DNA of 64,000 nt from Streptomyces sp. BHT-5-2 (GTDB lineage Bacteria; Actinomycetota; Actinomycetes; Streptomycetales; Streptomycetaceae), in contig NZ_CP081497.1 of assembly GCF_019774615.1 (NCBI RefSeq), positions 1,550,001 through 1,614,000 on the forward strand, in the 5' to 3' direction. Within the stretch, counting starts at the first letter, position 1. Each line of letters starts with the position of its first letter. The position numbers were made by a program, and so were the translations under genes. The notes under the pieces are model-generated. The model had not been told where the DNA came from, searched no databases, and saw only the letters and a list, made by a program, of their open reading frames with translations. Shown in pieces: positions 18,262 through 27,599 of the stretch.

Positions 18262-18541
18262 GGGTGGTTCTCCCCCTGTGTCAAACGGGCTGAGCCGGTG
18301 CGGCTCATGAGTGGTGCCCCCGTCCGGCTCTTGTCATGAACCGCAAGATCCGGGTGCAGCCCCCCACTATGCCGGTGTTCGGAGGGACGGCGGTACTCGG
18401 GGCCCCGGTTCCCGACGTCAAGGATCTTGCCGTCGGCCGTGTTCCCGCGCGGGTGCCGTCGTTGGTACGTACGGGGGACGGCCGCTGCCCGCCGGGCCCG
18501 CGCGGTATCCGACAGTTCACCAGCAGGAGGACACAACTCCC
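18262..18541. other. Divergent promoter region of protease and siderophore operon
   Basis: This 280-nt gap holds the start regions of both divergent units. I looked for an actinobacterial iron box (TTAGGTTAGGCTAACCTAA-like) on both strands and saw none, not even a convincing half site. The only clear element is the ribosome site AGGAGG at 18525-18530. Confidence 0.5.
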
Positions 18542-19936
18542 GTGGCGTTGACCGAAACCGTGCCGGCGGCCGCACCGCCGGCCCACGAGGGGATCCTGCG
18601 CCGTCAGGCCCTGCGTGAGTCCGCCGCCCGCACGTACGCGCGCTCGCTGCCGATCGTCCCGGTGCGCGCCCGCGGGCTGACCATCGAGGGCGCCGACGGC
18701 CGGCGTTACCTCGACTGCCTCTCCGGTGCCGGCACCCTGGCGCTGGGCCACAACCACCCCGTGGTCCTGGAAGCCATCCGCACCGTCCTCGACTCCGGAG
18801 CGCCGCTGCACATCCTCGACCTGGCCACGCCGGTCAAGGACGCCTTCACCACCGAGCTGTTCGCCACCCTGCCCGGAGAGTTGGCCGAAAGGGGACGGAT
18901 CCAGTTCTGCGGCCCGGCCGGCACCGACGCCGTCGAGGCCGCCTTCACCCTCGTCCGCACCGCCACCGGGCGGGAGGGCCTGGCGGCCTTCTCCGGCGCC
19001 TACCACGGCATGACCGCGGACGCCCTGACCGCCTCCGGCGGCGCCCGCCACCCCGGCGCGACCCGGTTGCCCTACCCGTACGCCTACCGCTGCCCCTTCG
19101 GCGTCGGCGGCGAGCACGGCGCCGAACTCTCCGCGCGCTGGACCGAGAACGTCCTCGACGACCCCAAGGGCGGCGTGCCCCGCCCCGCCGGGATGATCCT
19201 CGAAACGGTCCAGGGCGAGGGCGGCGTGATCCCCGCCCCGGACGGCTGGCTGCGCCGGATGCGCGAGATCACCGCCGCCCGCTCCGTCCCGCTCATCGTC
19301 GACGAGGTGCAGACCGGCGTCGGCCGCACCGGCACCTTCTGGGCCGTCGAGCAGAGCGGCATCGTGCCCGACGTCCTGGTCCTGTCCAAGGCCATCGGCG
19401 GCAGCCTCCCGCTCGCCGTCATCGTCTACCGCGAGGAACTGGACGCCTGGCGCCCCGGCGCCCACGCCGGCACCTTCCGCGGCAACCAACTCGCCATGGC
19501 GGCCGGCACCGCCACCCTCGCCTACGTCCGCCGCAACGGCCTCGCCGCCCGCGCCGCCGAGCTCGGCGCCACCATGCTCGCCCGGCTCCGCGGACTGGCC
19601 GCCGCGCACGACTGCATCGGCGACGTCCGCGGCCGCGGCCTGATGCTCGGCCTGGAGCTCGTCGACCGCGACGCCGCCGCCGACGCGCTGGGCGCCCGCC
19701 CCGCCGCCCCCGTACTGGCCGCCGCCGTCCAACGGGCCTGCCTCGACCGCGGACTGATCGTCGAACTCGGCGGCCGGCACTCCGCCGTCGTCCGGCTGCT
19801 GCCGCCCCTGACCCTCACCGACGAACAGGCGGACGCGGTCCTGGACCGCCTCGCCGACGCCGTCGCGGCGGCCGTCCGCGCCACCCCCGGGCCCCTCGGC
19901 TCGTCCCCCACCACCCTGCGAGGCACCCCCGCATGA
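18542..19936 (+). CDS. Diaminobutyrate--2-oxoglutarate-type aminotransferase (siderophore operon)
   Basis: A 464-residue class III PLP aminotransferase. The cofactor Lys283 lies in LVLSKAIGG, with the upstream IVDEVQTGVGRTGTFWA (Asp that pairs with the pyridine N) and FCGPAGTDAVEAAF phosphate-binding segment. It is closest in pattern to 2,4-diaminobutyrate aminotransferases of the RhbA/EctB type, which convert aspartate semialdehyde to L-2,4-diaminobutyrate. The GTG at 18542 follows AGGAGG with 11-nt spacing. Its stop overlaps the next gene's start by four bases (ATGA), showing tight translational coupling with the IucA/IucC gene. It probably supplies the diamine building block of the siderophore. 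Confidence 0.88.
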   Translation: MALTETVPAAAPPAHEGILRRQALRESAARTYARSLPIVPVRARGLTIEGADGRRYLDCLSGAGTLALGHNHPVVLEAIRTVLDSGAPLHILDLATPVKDAFTTELFATLPGELAERGRIQFCGPAGTDAVEAAFTLVRTATGREGLAAFSGAYHGMTADALTASGGARHPGATRLPYPYAYRCPFGVGGEHGAELSARWTENVLDDPKGGVPRPAGMILETVQGEGGVIPAPDGWLRRMREITAARSVPLIVDEVQTGVGRTGTFWAVEQSGIVPDVLVLSKAIGGSLPLAVIVYREELDAWRPGAHAGTFRGNQLAMAAGTATLAYVRRNGLAARAAELGATMLARLRGLAAAHDCIGDVRGRGLMLGLELVDRDAAADALGARPAAPVLAAAVQRACLDRGLIVELGGRHSAVVRLLPPLTLTDEQADAVLDRLADAVAAAVRATPGPLGSSPTTLRGTPA

Positions 19937-21957
19937 ACGAACGTCCCGGCCCCGACGGCACCCACGCCGCCGAACGGCTCCCCGCCCCCCATCCGGGCGC
20001 CGGCCTCATCGAGCCGACCGTCCCCCGCCAGCAGCGCCGCCCCGGCGACGACACCTGCCACCAGCAGACCCCGGCCGCCGGCCACCGCGCCCCGGGCCGG
20101 CCCGACCCCGTGCGCCACCCCGACGCCGACCCCCTCGACCACCCGGACCCGGCCGTCGCCGCCGACGCCGCCGGCATCGAGAACCTCCTGCGCTGCTGGC
20201 TCCGCGAACACGGCACCTCCCGTCCCGCCGCCGGCCGGCTGCGCCTCCCGCTGCAGGCCAGCGCCACCGCCCTGCACATCCCCGTCCGCTACTGGTCCGC
20301 CACCGGCTGGCACCGCCTGGGCGCCCCCGCCCTCGAAGGCACCCCGCCCGGCTCCGCCCCGCTGGACGCCGTCACCCTGGCCGCCCTGCTGCGCCGCGAG
20401 GCCGCGCACGGCGGCGACCGGCGCGCCTCGGACGGCGGCGAACACCGGGTCGCCGACGGCGACGAGCCGCCCGTCGCGGACGACGCCCCGCAGGCCCCGG
20501 ACGGCGACGGCGCCGAGCTCGTCGGCCGGGTCGCCAACTCCGTACGCAACACCGCCCTGTTCATCGCCGACCGGCGCGCCCGCCCCGCCGAGGAGCCGGG
20601 CTCCCGTTTCCTCGACGCCGAGCAGTCCCTCCTCCTGGGCCACCCCCTGCACCCCACGCCCAAGAGCCGCGAGGGCCTCACCGACGCCGAGCTCGGCGCC
20701 TACTCGCCCGAACTCCGCGGCTCCTTCCCGCTCCACTGGGTCGCCGTCGACCCCTCCGCGGTCGCCACCGACTCCGCCTGGACCGAGCGCGGCCGCACCG
20801 TACCGGCCGCCCAACTCGCCGCCGAACTGGCCGGCGACGGGCTGCCGCTCCCCGACGGCACCGTGCCGCTGCCGCTCCACCCCTGGCAGGCCCGGGACCT
20901 CGCCACCCGCCCGGAGACCGCCGCGCTGCGCGACGCCGGACTGCTGCACGACCTCGGCCCGCACGGCCCCCGCTGGTACCCCACCTCCTCCGTCCGCACC
21001 GTCTGCCGCCCCGGCGCACCCGCGATGCTCAAGCTCTCGCTGGGCGTCCGCATCACCAACTCCCGCCGGGAGAACCTCCGCAAGGAGCTGCTGCGCGGCG
21101 TCGAGGTCCACCGGCTGCTGCGCACCGGCCTGGCCGCGCAGTGGCAGGCGGCCTTCCCCGCCGCCCCCGGCTTCGACATCGTCCGCGACCCCGCCTACCT
21201 CGCCGTCGACGGACCGGACGGCACCCCCGTCCAGGGCTTCGACGTCGTCATCCGCCACCAGCCCTTCGGCCCCGACGACGACGCCGTCTGCATCGCCGGG
21301 CTCACCGCACCACGCCCGTGGCCCGACCACGGCGTGATGCGCTCCCGCCTGGAGAGCGTGGTCGGCGCCCTCAGCGCCCGCACCGGGCGGCCGGCCGGCG
21401 CGGTGGCCACGGAGTGGTTCCTGCGCTACCTCGAAGCGGTCGTCCGGCCCGTCCTCTGGCTCGACGGGACGGCCGGCGTCGCCCTGGAGGCCCACCAGCA
21501 GAACACCCTCGTCCTGCTGGACACCGACGGCTGGCCGGCCGGCGGACGCTACCGCGACAACCAGGGCTACTACTTCCGAGCCTCCCGCCGCGCCGAACTG
21601 GAGCGCCGGTTGCCCGGCATCGGCACCGCCAGCGACACCTTCGTCGCCGACGACGTCACCGACGAGCGGTTCGCCTACTACCTCGGCATCAACAACGTCC
21701 TCGGCCTCATCGGGGCGTTCGGCGCGGCCCGCCTGATCCGCGAGGAGGTGCTGCTCGCGGCCTTCCGCCGCTTCCTCGCCGACGCCGCCACGGCCCCCCT
21801 GGCCCACCGCTCCACCCTGCCGGAGCAGCTGCTCTCCGCCCGAACCCTGCGCTGCAAGGCCAACCTCGCCACCCGGCTGCACGGCCTGGACGAGCTCGTC
21901 GGCCCCGTCGACACCCAGTCCGTCTACGTCACCCTGTCCAACCCGCTCGCGCTCTAG
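19933..21957 (+). CDS. IucA/IucC-family NIS synthetase (first copy, type A-like)
   Basis: A 674-residue NRPS-independent siderophore synthetase, which adenylates a carboxylate (usually citrate) and joins it to an amine. Recognisable motifs are GHPLHPTPKSREG (ATP/carboxylate loop), PLHPWQARD, KLSLGVRITNSRREN, EAHQQNTLV and YRDNQGYYFRAS; these follow the IucA/AcsD/RhbC pattern. The first 75 residues are a Pro/His/Asp-rich extension without a counterpart in the family, and residues 150-190 hold another acidic insertion. ATGA overlap with the aminotransferase gene gives the start. It likely forms the first citrate-amine bond. Confidence 0.92.
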   Translation: MNERPGPDGTHAAERLPAPHPGAGLIEPTVPRQQRRPGDDTCHQQTPAAGHRAPGRPDPVRHPDADPLDHPDPAVAADAAGIENLLRCWLREHGTSRPAAGRLRLPLQASATALHIPVRYWSATGWHRLGAPALEGTPPGSAPLDAVTLAALLRREAAHGGDRRASDGGEHRVADGDEPPVADDAPQAPDGDGAELVGRVANSVRNTALFIADRRARPAEEPGSRFLDAEQSLLLGHPLHPTPKSREGLTDAELGAYSPELRGSFPLHWVAVDPSAVATDSAWTERGRTVPAAQLAAELAGDGLPLPDGTVPLPLHPWQARDLATRPETAALRDAGLLHDLGPHGPRWYPTSSVRTVCRPGAPAMLKLSLGVRITNSRRENLRKELLRGVEVHRLLRTGLAAQWQAAFPAAPGFDIVRDPAYLAVDGPDGTPVQGFDVVIRHQPFGPDDDAVCIAGLTAPRPWPDHGVMRSRLESVVGALSARTGRPAGAVATEWFLRYLEAVVRPVLWLDGTAGVALEAHQQNTLVLLDTDGWPAGGRYRDNQGYYFRASRRAELERRLPGIGTASDTFVADDVTDERFAYYLGINNVLGLIGAFGAARLIREEVLLAAFRRFLADAATAPLAHRSTLPEQLLSARTLRCKANLATRLHGLDELVGPVDTQSVYVTLSNPLAL

Positions 21958-21993
21958 ACCCTGTCGTCCCCCAGCCCCACAGGAGAGCGTCAC

Positions 21994-22674
21994 GTGCCCT
22001 CGACCGAATCCGGCCTCACCCCCGCGCCGGACGACACCCGCGGCGAACCGCCCGCGCCCCACCCCGGCGTGACGCCGCCCGCAGCCCCCACCCCGGCCGC
22101 GGGCCCGCTGTTGGACGACCTCGCCGGCTGGCCGCCGGCCGACACCCCCGCCGGGCCGTTCGCCCTCGTCCCGGTGGAGGTGGACCGCGACCTGGACCGG
22201 ATCACCGCCTGGATGAACGATCCGGCCGTCGCCGCCTTCTGGGAGCTGGCCGGCCCCCCGGAGACCACCGCCGCCCATCTGCGCGCCCAACTGGACGGCG
22301 ACGGCCGCAGCGTGCCCTGCCTGGGCGTCCTGGACGGCGTCCCGATGAGCTACTGGGAGATCTACCGCGCCGAACTGGACCGCGTCGCCGACTACTACCG
22401 CGCCCGCCCCCACGACACCGGCATCCACCTGCTCATCGGCGGCAGCGGCGACCGCGGCCGCGGCCTGGGCACCGCGCTGCTGCGCGCCACCGCCGACCTC
22501 ATCCTCGACCACCGCCCGCGCTGCGAGCGCGTCCTGGCCGAACCCGACCTGCGCAACACCGGCTCGGTCGCGGCGTTCCTCGGCGCCGGCTTCCGCTACG
22601 CCGAGGAGATCGAACTCCCGGAGAAGCGCGCGGCGTTGATGATCCGCGACCGCGCGCACCGCCACCGGCTCTGA
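21994..22674 (+). CDS. GNAT acyltransferase of siderophore type (IucB/RhbD-like)
   Basis: A 226-residue N-acyltransferase. After a disordered 50-residue head, the core reads VEVDRDLDRITAWMNDPAVAAFWEL, the signature of siderophore acetylases such as IucB and RhbD. It then has the acetyl-CoA pyrophosphate loop RGRGLGTALL and the terminal GSVAAFLGAGFRYAEE. It should acylate the amine (or hydroxylamine) end of the building block. GTG 21994 is supported by AGGAGAG at 21981-21987. It sits 36 nt after the first synthetase and 106 nt before the second. No hydroxylase gene accompanies it, so whether it uses an N-hydroxy substrate is open. Confidence 0.87.
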   Translation: MPSTESGLTPAPDDTRGEPPAPHPGVTPPAAPTPAAGPLLDDLAGWPPADTPAGPFALVPVEVDRDLDRITAWMNDPAVAAFWELAGPPETTAAHLRAQLDGDGRSVPCLGVLDGVPMSYWEIYRAELDRVADYYRARPHDTGIHLLIGGSGDRGRGLGTALLRATADLILDHRPRCERVLAEPDLRNTGSVAAFLGAGFRYAEEIELPEKRAALMIRDRAHRHRL

Positions 22675-22780
22675 AAGTCGGGGCCGTCCGTCGACGGCCC
22701 CGGTCCGGTCCGCCATCCATCCCGCCGGTCCGGTTGTCCCCCGCACGTGCCGGGCCGGTCCCGTCCCGAGGAGTCCCACC

Positions 22781-24586
22781 TTGTCTCCTGTGTCCCGTCC
22801 CACTGCTCCCGCCGCTCCCGTCGCGCCCGGGCGGACCCCGTCGCACGACGCCTGGCAGCGCGCCGCCCGCCGGCTCTTCGCCAAGACCCTCGCGGAGTTC
22901 GCCTACGAGGAGATCCTCACCCCCGAACCCGACGGCACCACCCTGGACGGCACCCCCCGCTACCGCCTGCCGATCACCGACGACCTCACCTACCGCTTCA
23001 CCGCCCGCAGAAGCTCCTACGGGCACTGGCGCATCGACCCGCACTCGATCACCCCGCACGCCGATCCGCTGCGCTTCGTCACCCACGCCCACGACACCGT
23101 CCTCGGCCTGTCCGGCGACACCACCGGCCACCTCATCCGCGAACTGACCGCCACCCTCGCCGCCGACACCCGCCTGGACGCCACCGCGCTCAGCGCCGCG
23201 GACCTCGCCGACCTGGACTACGCCGCCCTCGAAGGACACCAGACCGGCCACCCCTGGCTCGTCGCCAACAAGGGACGGCTCGGCTTCTCCGCGACCGACG
23301 CCGGGACCTGGGCACCCGAGGCCCGCACCCCGCAGCCGCTGCCCTGGCTCGCCGCGCACCGCCGCATCGCCCACTACCGCGGCGTCCCCGCCCTGGCCAC
23401 CCCCGATCTCCTCTACGGCGAGGAGCTCGCCCCCGCCACCCGGCACGCCTTCGCCGGCACGCTCACCGACGCCGGCCGCGACCCGGCCGACTACCTCTAC
23501 CTCCCCGTGCATCCCTGGCAGTGGGACGAGACCATCGCCCCGCTCTTCGCCCCGCAACTCGCCGACAAATCCATCATCGCGCTGCCCACCGACAACGACC
23601 TCCGGCTCCCGCAGCAGTCGATCCGCACCTTCCTCAACCTCACCCGCCCCCGGGCGCGCACCGTCAAACTGCCGCTGTCCATCCTCAACACCCTGGTCTG
23701 GCGGGGCCTGCCCACCGAGCGCACCCTCGCCGCCCCCGCCGTCACCGCCTGGGTGCACGGCCTGCGCGACGGCGATACGTATCTGCGCGACGAGACCCGG
23801 GTGATCCTCCTCGGCGAGACCGCCTCGGTCACCGTCGAGCACCCCCTCTACGACCGGCTGCCCGGCGTCCCCTACCAGTACAAGGAACTGCTCGGCTGCA
23901 TCTGGCGCGAGCCGCTCGCCGCCCACCTGGAGCCGGGGGAGCGCGCCCGCACCCTGGCCTCCCTGCTGCAGACCGACCCCGCCGGCCGCGCCCTGACCGC
24001 GGAGCTGGTGCACCGCTCCGGCCGGTCCCCGCGGGTCTGGCTGGCCCGGCTGTTCGCCGCGCTGCTGCCGCCCCTGCTGCACTTCCTGTACCAGTACGGC
24101 ACGGTCTTCTCCCCGCACGGCGAGAACGCCATCGTCGTCTTCGACGAGCACGACGTCCCCACCCGCCTGGCCATGAAGGACTTCGTCGACGACGTCAACA
24201 CCAGCTCCCAGCCGCTGCCCGAGCACGAAGCCATGCCGGGCGACGTCCGGGCGGTGCTGCTGACCGAACCGCCGTCCTTCCTCACCCAGTTCATCCACTC
24301 CGGTCTCTTCGTCGGCGTCTTCCGCTATCTGGCACCGCTGTGCGAGGACCAACTCGGCGTCCCCGAGGACGAGTTCTGGTCACTCGTCCGGGCGGAGATC
24401 CTGCGGCACCACGAGCGCTTCCCGCATCTCAAGGAGCGGCAGGAGACCTTCGACCTGCTCACGCCGGAGATCGAGCGGCTGTGCCTGAACCGCAACCGAC
24501 TGCACGTGGACGGTTACCGCGACCGCCGCGACCGCCCGCACGCCGCCGTCCACGGCACCGTCCCCAACCCCCTGTACGCCCCGTGA
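22781..24586 (+). CDS. IucA/IucC-family NIS synthetase (second copy, type C-like)
   Basis: A 601-residue second NIS synthetase. EGHQTGHPWLVANKGRLGFS, LPVHPWQWDETI, PTDNDLRLPQQSIRTF, VKLPLSILNTLVWRG and SPHGENAIVV are the motifs of the DesD/AlcC/RhbF (type C) clade, which usually performs the second condensation on a monoamide of citrate or succinate. The most likely start is TTG at 22781, seven bases after CGAGGAG; the GTG at 22790 is an alternative. It is more similar in pattern to DesD than to the first copy, so the two are not recent duplicates. It closes the operon; dinG starts 60 nt later. Confidence 0.91.
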   Translation: MSPVSRPTAPAAPVAPGRTPSHDAWQRAARRLFAKTLAEFAYEEILTPEPDGTTLDGTPRYRLPITDDLTYRFTARRSSYGHWRIDPHSITPHADPLRFVTHAHDTVLGLSGDTTGHLIRELTATLAADTRLDATALSAADLADLDYAALEGHQTGHPWLVANKGRLGFSATDAGTWAPEARTPQPLPWLAAHRRIAHYRGVPALATPDLLYGEELAPATRHAFAGTLTDAGRDPADYLYLPVHPWQWDETIAPLFAPQLADKSIIALPTDNDLRLPQQSIRTFLNLTRPRARTVKLPLSILNTLVWRGLPTERTLAAPAVTAWVHGLRDGDTYLRDETRVILLGETASVTVEHPLYDRLPGVPYQYKELLGCIWREPLAAHLEPGERARTLASLLQTDPAGRALTAELVHRSGRSPRVWLARLFAALLPPLLHFLYQYGTVFSPHGENAIVVFDEHDVPTRLAMKDFVDDVNTSSQPLPEHEAMPGDVRAVLLTEPPSFLTQFIHSGLFVGVFRYLAPLCEDQLGVPEDEFWSLVRAEILRHHERFPHLKERQETFDLLTPEIERLCLNRNRLHVDGYRDRRDRPHAAVHGTVPNPLYAP

Positions 24587-24646
24587 CCGGGTACCCCGCG
24601 GGACCGGCCCGCGCTGTCAGTGGTCCCGCGTAGGCTTGCAAGCGCT

Positions 24647-26620
24647 ATGACGAAGCCCTCTCTCCCCGATCTGCTCCATGCCGCCGTCTCCGCCGTCGGC
24701 GGCACCGAGCGGCCCGGCCAGGTGGCCATGGCCGAGGCCGTCGCCGAGGCCGTGGACGACCAGTCCCACCTGCTGGTACAGGCCGGCACCGGCACCGGAA
24801 AGTCCCTCGGCTATCTGGTGCCCGCGCTGGCCCACGGCGAGCGAGTGGTGGTCGCCACGGCGACCCTCGCCCTCCAGCGCCAGCTCGTCGAGCGCGATCT
24901 GCCGCGGACGGTCGAGGCGCTGCATCCGCAGCTCCGCCGCCGCCCCGATTTCGCGATGCTCAAGGGCCGCTCCAACTACCTCTGCCTGCACCGCCTCCAC
25001 GAGGGCGCCCCGCAGGACGAGGAGGACGGCCTCTTCGACGTCTTCGAGCAGACGGCGCCGACCAGCAAGCTCGGCAAGGACCTGCTGCGGCTGCGGGACT
25101 GGGCGGACGAGACCGAGACCGGCGACCGCGACGACCTGACCCCCGGTGTCTCGGACCGCGCCTGGGGCCAGGTCTCGGTCTCCTCCCGGGAGTGCCTGGG
25201 CGCCTCGAAGTGCGCGTACGGCGCGGAGTGCTTCGCCGAGGCGGCCCGGGAGCGGTCCAAGCTCGCCGACGTGGTGATCACCAACCACGCGCTGCTGGCG
25301 ATCGACGCCATCGAGGGCGCCCCGGTCCTGCCGCAGCACGAGGTCCTGATCATCGACGAGGCCCATGAGCTGGTCTCCCGGGTGACGGGCGCGGCCACCG
25401 GCGAGCTCACCCCCGGCCAGGTCAACCGCGCGGTGCGGCGCGCCGCCAAGCTCGTCAACGAGAAGGCCGCCGACCAGCTCCAGACCGCCGCCGAGACCTT
25501 CGAGCGCCTGATGGAGCTGGCCCTGCCCGGCCGCCTGGAGGAGCTCCCCGAGGACCTCGGCTACTGCCTGATGGCGCTGCGGGACGCGGCCCGCACGGTG
25601 ATCGTCGCGCTCGGCTCGACCCGCGACAAGTCCGTCCAGGACGAGGACGCCGTCCGCAAGCAGGCCCTGGCCTCGGTGGAGACCGTCCACGACGTCGCCG
25701 AGCGGATCGCGGGCGGCTCCGAGTACGACGTGGTCTGGTACGAGCGCCATGATCGCTTCGGGGCGTCGTTGCGGGTGGCGCCGCTGTCGGTCTCCGGGCT
25801 GCTGCGGGAGAAGCTCTTCACCGACCGCTCCGTGGTGCTGACCTCCGCCACCCTCAAGTTGGGCGGCGACTTCAACGGCGTGGCCGCCTCGCTGGGCCTG
25901 GGCCCGGAGGGCACCGCGACCGAGGACGAGCCGGTATGGAAGGGCCTGGACGTCGGCTCGCCCTTCGACTACGGCAAGCAGGGCATCCTCTACGTCGCCA
26001 AGCACCTGGCCCAGCCGGGCCGGGAGGGCAGCCGCGACGACATGCTCGACGAGCTGGCGGAGCTGATCGAGGCGGCCGGCGGGCGGACGCTGGGGCTGTT
26101 CTCGTCGATGCGGGGCGCACAGGCGGCGGCGGAGGCGATGCGCGGCCGGCTGGACGTGCCGGTCCTGCTCCAGGGCGAGGAGACCCTCGGCGAGCTGATC
26201 CGGACGTTCGCCGCGGACGCCCGGACGTGCCTGTTCGGCACTCTCTCGCTGTGGCAGGGCGTGGACGTCCCGGGCCCCAACTGCCAGCTGGTGGTCATGG
26301 ACCGGGTGCCGTTCCCGCGGCCGGACGACCCGCTGATGAGCGCCCGGCAGAAGGCGGTGGAGGAGGCCGGCGGCAATGGCTTCATGGCGGTCGCGGCGAC
26401 CCATGCCGCGTTGCTGATGGCCCAAGGCGCCGGCCGTCTGGTCCGGGCCACCGGCGACCGCGGTGTGGTGGCGGTGCTGGACCCGCGCGTGGAGCGGGCC
26501 CGCTACGGCTCCTTCCTCCGCAGGTCCATGCCGGACTTCTGGTACACCACCGACCGCAATCAGGTCCGCCGCTCGCTGGCTGCCATCGACAAGGCGGCCA
26601 AGGAGGCGGCGGGGGAGTAG
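24647..26620 (+). CDS. DinG-family iron-sulfur DNA helicase
   Basis: A 657-residue superfamily 2 helicase of the DinG/XPD type. Walker A (QAGTGTGKS) is at residues 45-53, and the DEAH box is in IIDEAHELV. Four cysteines of an Fe-S domain lie between them (NYLCLHR, then CLGASKC and ECF), before VVITNHALL. The C-terminal RecA domain has VVLTSATL, GLFSSMRG, FWQGVD-like LWQGVDVPG and QGAGRLVR. It unwinds 5'-tailed or R-loop structures. Placement next to lexA, converging on a shared terminator, fits a DNA-repair role, although no SOS box is visible in the 60 nt upstream. ATG 24647 is preferred to an upstream GTG. Confidence 0.92.
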   Translation: MTKPSLPDLLHAAVSAVGGTERPGQVAMAEAVAEAVDDQSHLLVQAGTGTGKSLGYLVPALAHGERVVVATATLALQRQLVERDLPRTVEALHPQLRRRPDFAMLKGRSNYLCLHRLHEGAPQDEEDGLFDVFEQTAPTSKLGKDLLRLRDWADETETGDRDDLTPGVSDRAWGQVSVSSRECLGASKCAYGAECFAEAARERSKLADVVITNHALLAIDAIEGAPVLPQHEVLIIDEAHELVSRVTGAATGELTPGQVNRAVRRAAKLVNEKAADQLQTAAETFERLMELALPGRLEELPEDLGYCLMALRDAARTVIVALGSTRDKSVQDEDAVRKQALASVETVHDVAERIAGGSEYDVVWYERHDRFGASLRVAPLSVSGLLREKLFTDRSVVLTSATLKLGGDFNGVAASLGLGPEGTATEDEPVWKGLDVGSPFDYGKQGILYVAKHLAQPGREGSRDDMLDELAELIEAAGGRTLGLFSSMRGAQAAAEAMRGRLDVPVLLQGEETLGELIRTFAADARTCLFGTLSLWQGVDVPGPNCQLVVMDRVPFPRPDDPLMSARQKAVEEAGGNGFMAVAATHAALLMAQGAGRLVRATGDRGVVAVLDPRVERARYGSFLRRSMPDFWYTTDRNQVRRSLAAIDKAAKEAAGE

Positions 26621-26665
26621 TGCGAGAGCGGGGCCCCGAGGGAGCGGGCCCCGCCGGGACATACA

Positions 26666-26709
26666 GAGCCCCGGGACGGAACCGGCGCAGTGGTTCCGCC
26701 CCGGGGCTC
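26666..26709. terminator. Bidirectional terminator between dinG and lexA
   Basis: An 18-bp stem with a single mismatch pairs 26666-26683 with 26692-26709 across an 8-nt loop. It lies between the convergent stops of dinG (26620) and lexA (26725). Confidence 0.85.
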
Positions 26710-26724
26710 GGTCGTGGGGCGGGG

Positions 26725-27522
26725 TCAGACCCGGCGGAGCACCGCCACCACCTTGCCCAGGATGGTCGCCTCGTCGCCCGGGATCGGCTGGTACGCGGAG
26801 TTGTGCGGCAGCAGCCAGACATGGCCGTCCTCGCGCTTGAAGCGCTTGACGGTGGCCTCGCCGTCGAGCATGGCGGCGACGATGTCGCCGTTCTCCGCGA
26901 CCGGTTGGCGGCGGACGGTGACCCAGTCGCCGTCACAGATCGCCGCCTCGATCATCGAGTCGCCGACGACCTTCAGCACGAACAGCTCGCCGTCGCCGAC
27001 CAGCTGTCGGGGGAGCGGGAAGACGTCCTCGACGGACTCCTCGGCCAGGATCGGGCCGCCGGCCGCGATCCGGCCGACCAGCGGGACGTAGGACGCGGCG
27101 GGCTTGCCCGCGGTCTCGGTCGCCGTGCTCGACGGCTGGTCCGAGGCGCGGACCTCGTACGCCCGCGGGCGGTGCGGGTCGCGCCGGAGGAAGCCCTTGC
27201 GCTCCAGCGCCATCAGCTGGTGGGCGACGGAGGAGGTGCTGGAGAGGCCGACCGCCTGGCCGATCTCCCGCATGGACGGTGGATATCCGCGCCGCTGCAC
27301 GGAATCCCGGATCACCTCGATCACCCTGCGCTGGCGGTCGGTGAGCCCGGAACTGTCGGCACGAATACCCGGGGGGCGCCCCGGCAGCGAACGGGTCGGC
27401 TTGTGCTCTTCGGAGTCCGACGTGGTCTCGTCCATCGGCCGCGGTGCCCTTTGCTGTTGCTCGAATCGGCTCGGGGAGTGGCTTTGTGCGGTGATGGTCG
27501 CGCTGTCTGCGGTGGTGGTCAC
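26725..27522 (-). CDS. lexA: SOS repressor LexA
   Basis: A 265-residue repressor. The winged-helix domain contains GYPPSMREIGQAVGLSSTSS. The self-cleavage site is Ala154-Gly155 in GRIAAGGPI; the serine/lysine pair is Ser189 (GDSMIEA) and Lys226 (GEATVKRF), spaced 37 residues as in E. coli LexA. RecA-DNA filaments trigger cleavage and derepress repair genes. GTG at 27522 (peptide VTTTADSATITAQ) is chosen because it has GAGAGGGG upstream and matches streptomycete LexA; the ATG at 27435 would remove 29 disordered residues. A LexA box 64 nt upstream indicates autoregulation. Confidence 0.97.
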   Translation of the reverse strand: MTTTADSATITAQSHSPSRFEQQQRAPRPMDETTSDSEEHKPTRSLPGRPPGIRADSSGLTDRQRRVIEVIRDSVQRRGYPPSMREIGQAVGLSSTSSVAHQLMALERKGFLRRDPHRPRAYEVRASDQPSSTATETAGKPAASYVPLVGRIAAGGPILAEESVEDVFPLPRQLVGDGELFVLKVVGDSMIEAAICDGDWVTVRRQPVAENGDIVAAMLDGEATVKRFKREDGHVWLLPHNSAYQPIPGDEATILGKVVAVLRRV

Positions 27523-27585
27523 GTCGGCCCCTCTCGAAATGTTCTCCCTAGTTAGCCAACGGTAGTTGCTTTCGAAAGGTTGCGC

Positions 27586-27599
27586 CAAACACACGTTCG
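27586..27599. promoter_or_regulatory. LexA (SOS) box
   Basis: CAAACACACGTTCG differs at one position from the actinobacterial SOS consensus CGAACNNNNGTTCG; on the lexA strand it reads TCGAACGTGTGTTTG. It ends 64 nt upstream of the lexA start, a suitable position for autorepression. Confidence 0.75.

Noticed and set aside
19522..22884. 1120-codon minus-strand frame opposite the siderophore genes
   Set aside because: Gly/Ala/Val-rich shadow with no domain; the plus-strand genes have family motifs and ribosome sites.
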